Below, piece after piece: positions 12,295 to 13,602 of a DNA stretch of 13,602 bases. The notes under the pieces were generated by a model, which had not been told where the DNA came from, searched no databases, and was given only the letters and a program-made list of their open reading frames with translations. Position 1 is the stretch's first letter. The number at the start of each line of letters is the position of its first letter. The DNA comes from a bacterium (GTDB taxonomy: Bacteria; JAHJDO01): NCBI GenBank assembly GCA_023129655.1, contig JAGMBN010000023.1, positions 1 through 13,602 on the forward strand. Direction: 5' to 3'. The position numbers and the translations under genes were made by a program.

Positions 12295-13029
12295 AGCCAG
12301 GCCGCCGTTAATACCAATGACCTGACCATGGATATACATATGCTTTTCTGTACATAAAAAGTTTACTACTGATGCAACGTCATCCGGATTCCCAAACCTC
12401 TGTAATGGAATAAGCGGAAGTATCTTATCTTTTGGAAGATTTTCAATCATATCTGTTTCAATCACACCCGGAGCAACAACATTAACAAGAATATTCTTCT
12501 TGCCAACCTCCAGCGCTAACGCCTTGGCAGCGCCGATTAATCCTGCTTTTGAAGCAGAATAGTTTACCTGACCTGCACGGCCAACTTGTCCGGAAGCTGA
12601 GGATACAACAACAATACGTCCCTGTTTCTCTCGCAGCATTGGGAATAAAACAAAGTGCATTACATTATAAAACCCATCCAGGTTTGTGGAGAGAACCGTA
12701 TCCCACTCTTCCTTTGTCATCCATACCAAAAGATTATCTCTGGTAATGCCTGTGTTATATATAACTATGTAGGGAGCGTACTCATCCGCTTTTTTCTCCA
12801 GAGCAGCTTCTGTCTCCTGATAGTTGGAAACGTCAAAAGAGAGAGTATCACATGCTCTTCCTATTTTCTCTACCTCTGCTTTAACTTTCTTAGCCGCAGC
12901 ATGGTTGCTTTTATAGGTCAGCCATATATCAAATCCTGACCGAGCAAGACGCAGGGCTATTGTCCGTCCTATACCACGGCTTCCACCAATTATCAGAGCA
13001 GTTTTTGCGTTACTATTCTTTTTATTCAT
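12289..13029 (-). CDS. fabG: 3-oxoacyl-ACP reductase, FabG family
   Basis: Classical short-chain dehydrogenase of 246 aa that reduces the beta-keto group of an ACP-bound chain with NADPH. It has the cofactor motif GGSRGIG (15-21), NTG (92-94), N116, and a catalytic S144/Y157/K161 arrangement with the spacing of E. coli FabG. It ends IHGQVIGINGG (233-243), the usual FabG tail. Its overall look resembles the ketoreductases of aryl-polyene clusters. It is the first cluster gene; nearly 2 kb of accessory DNA separates it from the FAD oxidoreductase and ketosynthase, yet strand and function agree, so I regard it as the displaced head of the operon. The 69-nt gap from mutS contains no terminator, only an AT-rich stretch with TATTAT-like sequence that might be a promoter. 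No good Shine-Dalgarno precedes the ATG. Confidence 0.93.
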   Translation of the reverse strand: MNKKNSNAKTALIIGGSRGIGRTIALRLARSGFDIWLTYKSNHAAAKKVKAEVEKIGRACDTLSFDVSNYQETEAALEKKADEYAPYIVIYNTGITRDNLLVWMTKEEWDTVLSTNLDGFYNVMHFVLFPMLREKQGRIVVVSSASGQVGRAGQVNYSASKAGLIGAAKALALEVGKKNILVNVVAPGVIETDMIENLPKDKILPLIPLQRFGNPDDVASVVNFLCTEKHMYIHGQVIGINGGLAL

Positions 13030-13098
13030 ATGCCATTGATATAATACCTAATCTCTATTATCAATAAACTTTCTTATTGTATCTACTGAGCTCAAACG

Positions 13099-13602
13099 CT
13101 ATTTCTCTTCTTTAATTTTCTTTTTCAGATCATCAAGTTTCTTAAGAGCTTGAAGTGGGGTCATGTTTTCTGTGTCTAAATCTTTTATCTCATCCACAAC
13201 AGGATGATTTACCGTGCTAAAAAATGTAAGTTGAGCAGATTCTTTTGCGAATTTGGGAAGACCCTGTTCTGAAATTGTCTCGTTTTCTAAATTAACAAGG
13301 ATATCCTTTGCCCTTTCTATGACCTCTTTAGGTAAACCTGCAAGAGACGCAACGTGAATTCCGTAGCTCTTATCTGTTGGGCCTTCAACAATTTTATGAA
13401 GAAAAATGACTTCATTATTCCATTCTTTAACTAAAACATTATAATTTTTTGCTCTCTCCAATGTGAGAACAAGTTCTGTCAGTTCGTGATAATGAGTGGC
13501 AAAAAGAGTCTTTGCGCTAACTTTTGAGTTATTATGTATATATTCCGCAACTGCCCATGCAATGCTGACGCCGTCAAATGTGCTTGTGCCTCTGCCTACT
13601 TC
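13099..13602 (-). CDS. mutS: DNA mismatch repair ATPase MutS, C-terminal end (partial)
   Basis: The last 167 residues of MutS, entering from the high-coordinate edge with no start in the window. The visible part begins EVGRGTSTFDGVSIAWAVAEY, the end of the Walker B/signature region of the ATPase. It continues with TLFATHYHEL, the conserved His motif, and YGIHVASLAGLPKEVIERAKDIL, the ATPase-proximal helix-turn-helix involved in dimerisation. The tail (LTPLQALKKLDDLKKK-like, here MTPLQALKKLDDLKKKIKEE) is typical of full-length MutS1, ending at TAG in 13101-13099. The protein recognises mismatches and small loops and recruits MutL. It is a housekeeping gene and serves here as the conserved anchor next to the accessory cluster. 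Confidence 0.97.
   Translation of the reverse strand, partial: EVGRGTSTFDGVSIAWAVAEYIHNNSKVSAKTLFATHYHELTELVLTLERAKNYNVLVKEWNNEVIFLHKIVEGPTDKSYGIHVASLAGLPKEVIERAKDILVNLENETISEQGLPKFAKESAQLTFFSTVNHPVVDEIKDLDTENMTPLQALKKLDDLKKKIKEEK

Overview
The window is a moderately AT-rich piece of a bacterial chromosome in which every convincing gene lies on the minus strand, so transcription runs from high to low coordinates. The mix suggests an uncultured environmental bacterium with a Gram-negative-type lipid repertoire: a mutS end, a dispersed type II fatty-acid/polyketide-like operon, many REP-like palindromes with foot GTAG, and a RAYT transposase of the kind that mobilises such palindromes. The phylum cannot be fixed from the sequence. 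Comparable gene sets are known from anammox Planctomycetes and I would expect them in lineages such as Omnitrophota, but that is a guess.

Layout in the direction of transcription: (1) 13602-13099, the C-terminal end of MutS. (2) 13029-12289, a FabG-type ketoreductase, the first gene of the lipid/polyketide cluster. (3) 12222-10345, an accessory block: a small ORF overlapping a MNT/AbiEii-like nucleotidyltransferase, a GNAT acetyltransferase, and a RAYT transposase carrying REP sequences inside its own reading frame. Two similar imperfect palindromes ending in integron-like cores (GTTAGGT, GTTAGCC) flank the first two units. (4) 10331-7609, a CrtI-like FAD oxidoreductase overlapping a FabF-type ketosynthase. 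(5) 7559-6489, a Fic protein with its own strong promoter, apparently inserted between ketosynthase and ACP. (6) 6487-2650, acyl carrier protein, PlsC-type acyltransferase, PaaK-like adenylating ligase, and a radical SAM/SPASM protein fused to a hotdog dehydratase domain. (7) 2527-1, an NAD-dependent sugar epimerase and two dipeptide/oligopeptide ABC permeases; the second runs off the window and carries a REP pair inserted in frame near its N terminus.

Taken together, the ligase (starter activation), ACP (carrier), ketosynthase, ketoreductase and hotdog domain make a chain-extension set of the aryl-polyene type. The CrtI-like oxidoreductase and radical SAM protein are the extra enzymes that recur in predicted ladderane-lipid clusters. 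The PlsC-type protein would transfer the acyl product to a lipid or sugar acceptor. The product is unknown. The most unusual points are the radical SAM-hotdog fusion, the Gln in place of the usual catalytic His in the hotdog domain, REP palindromes translated as protein in two unrelated genes, and a 42-bp repeat that supplies stop codon, Shine-Dalgarno or start-codon context at two cluster junctions.
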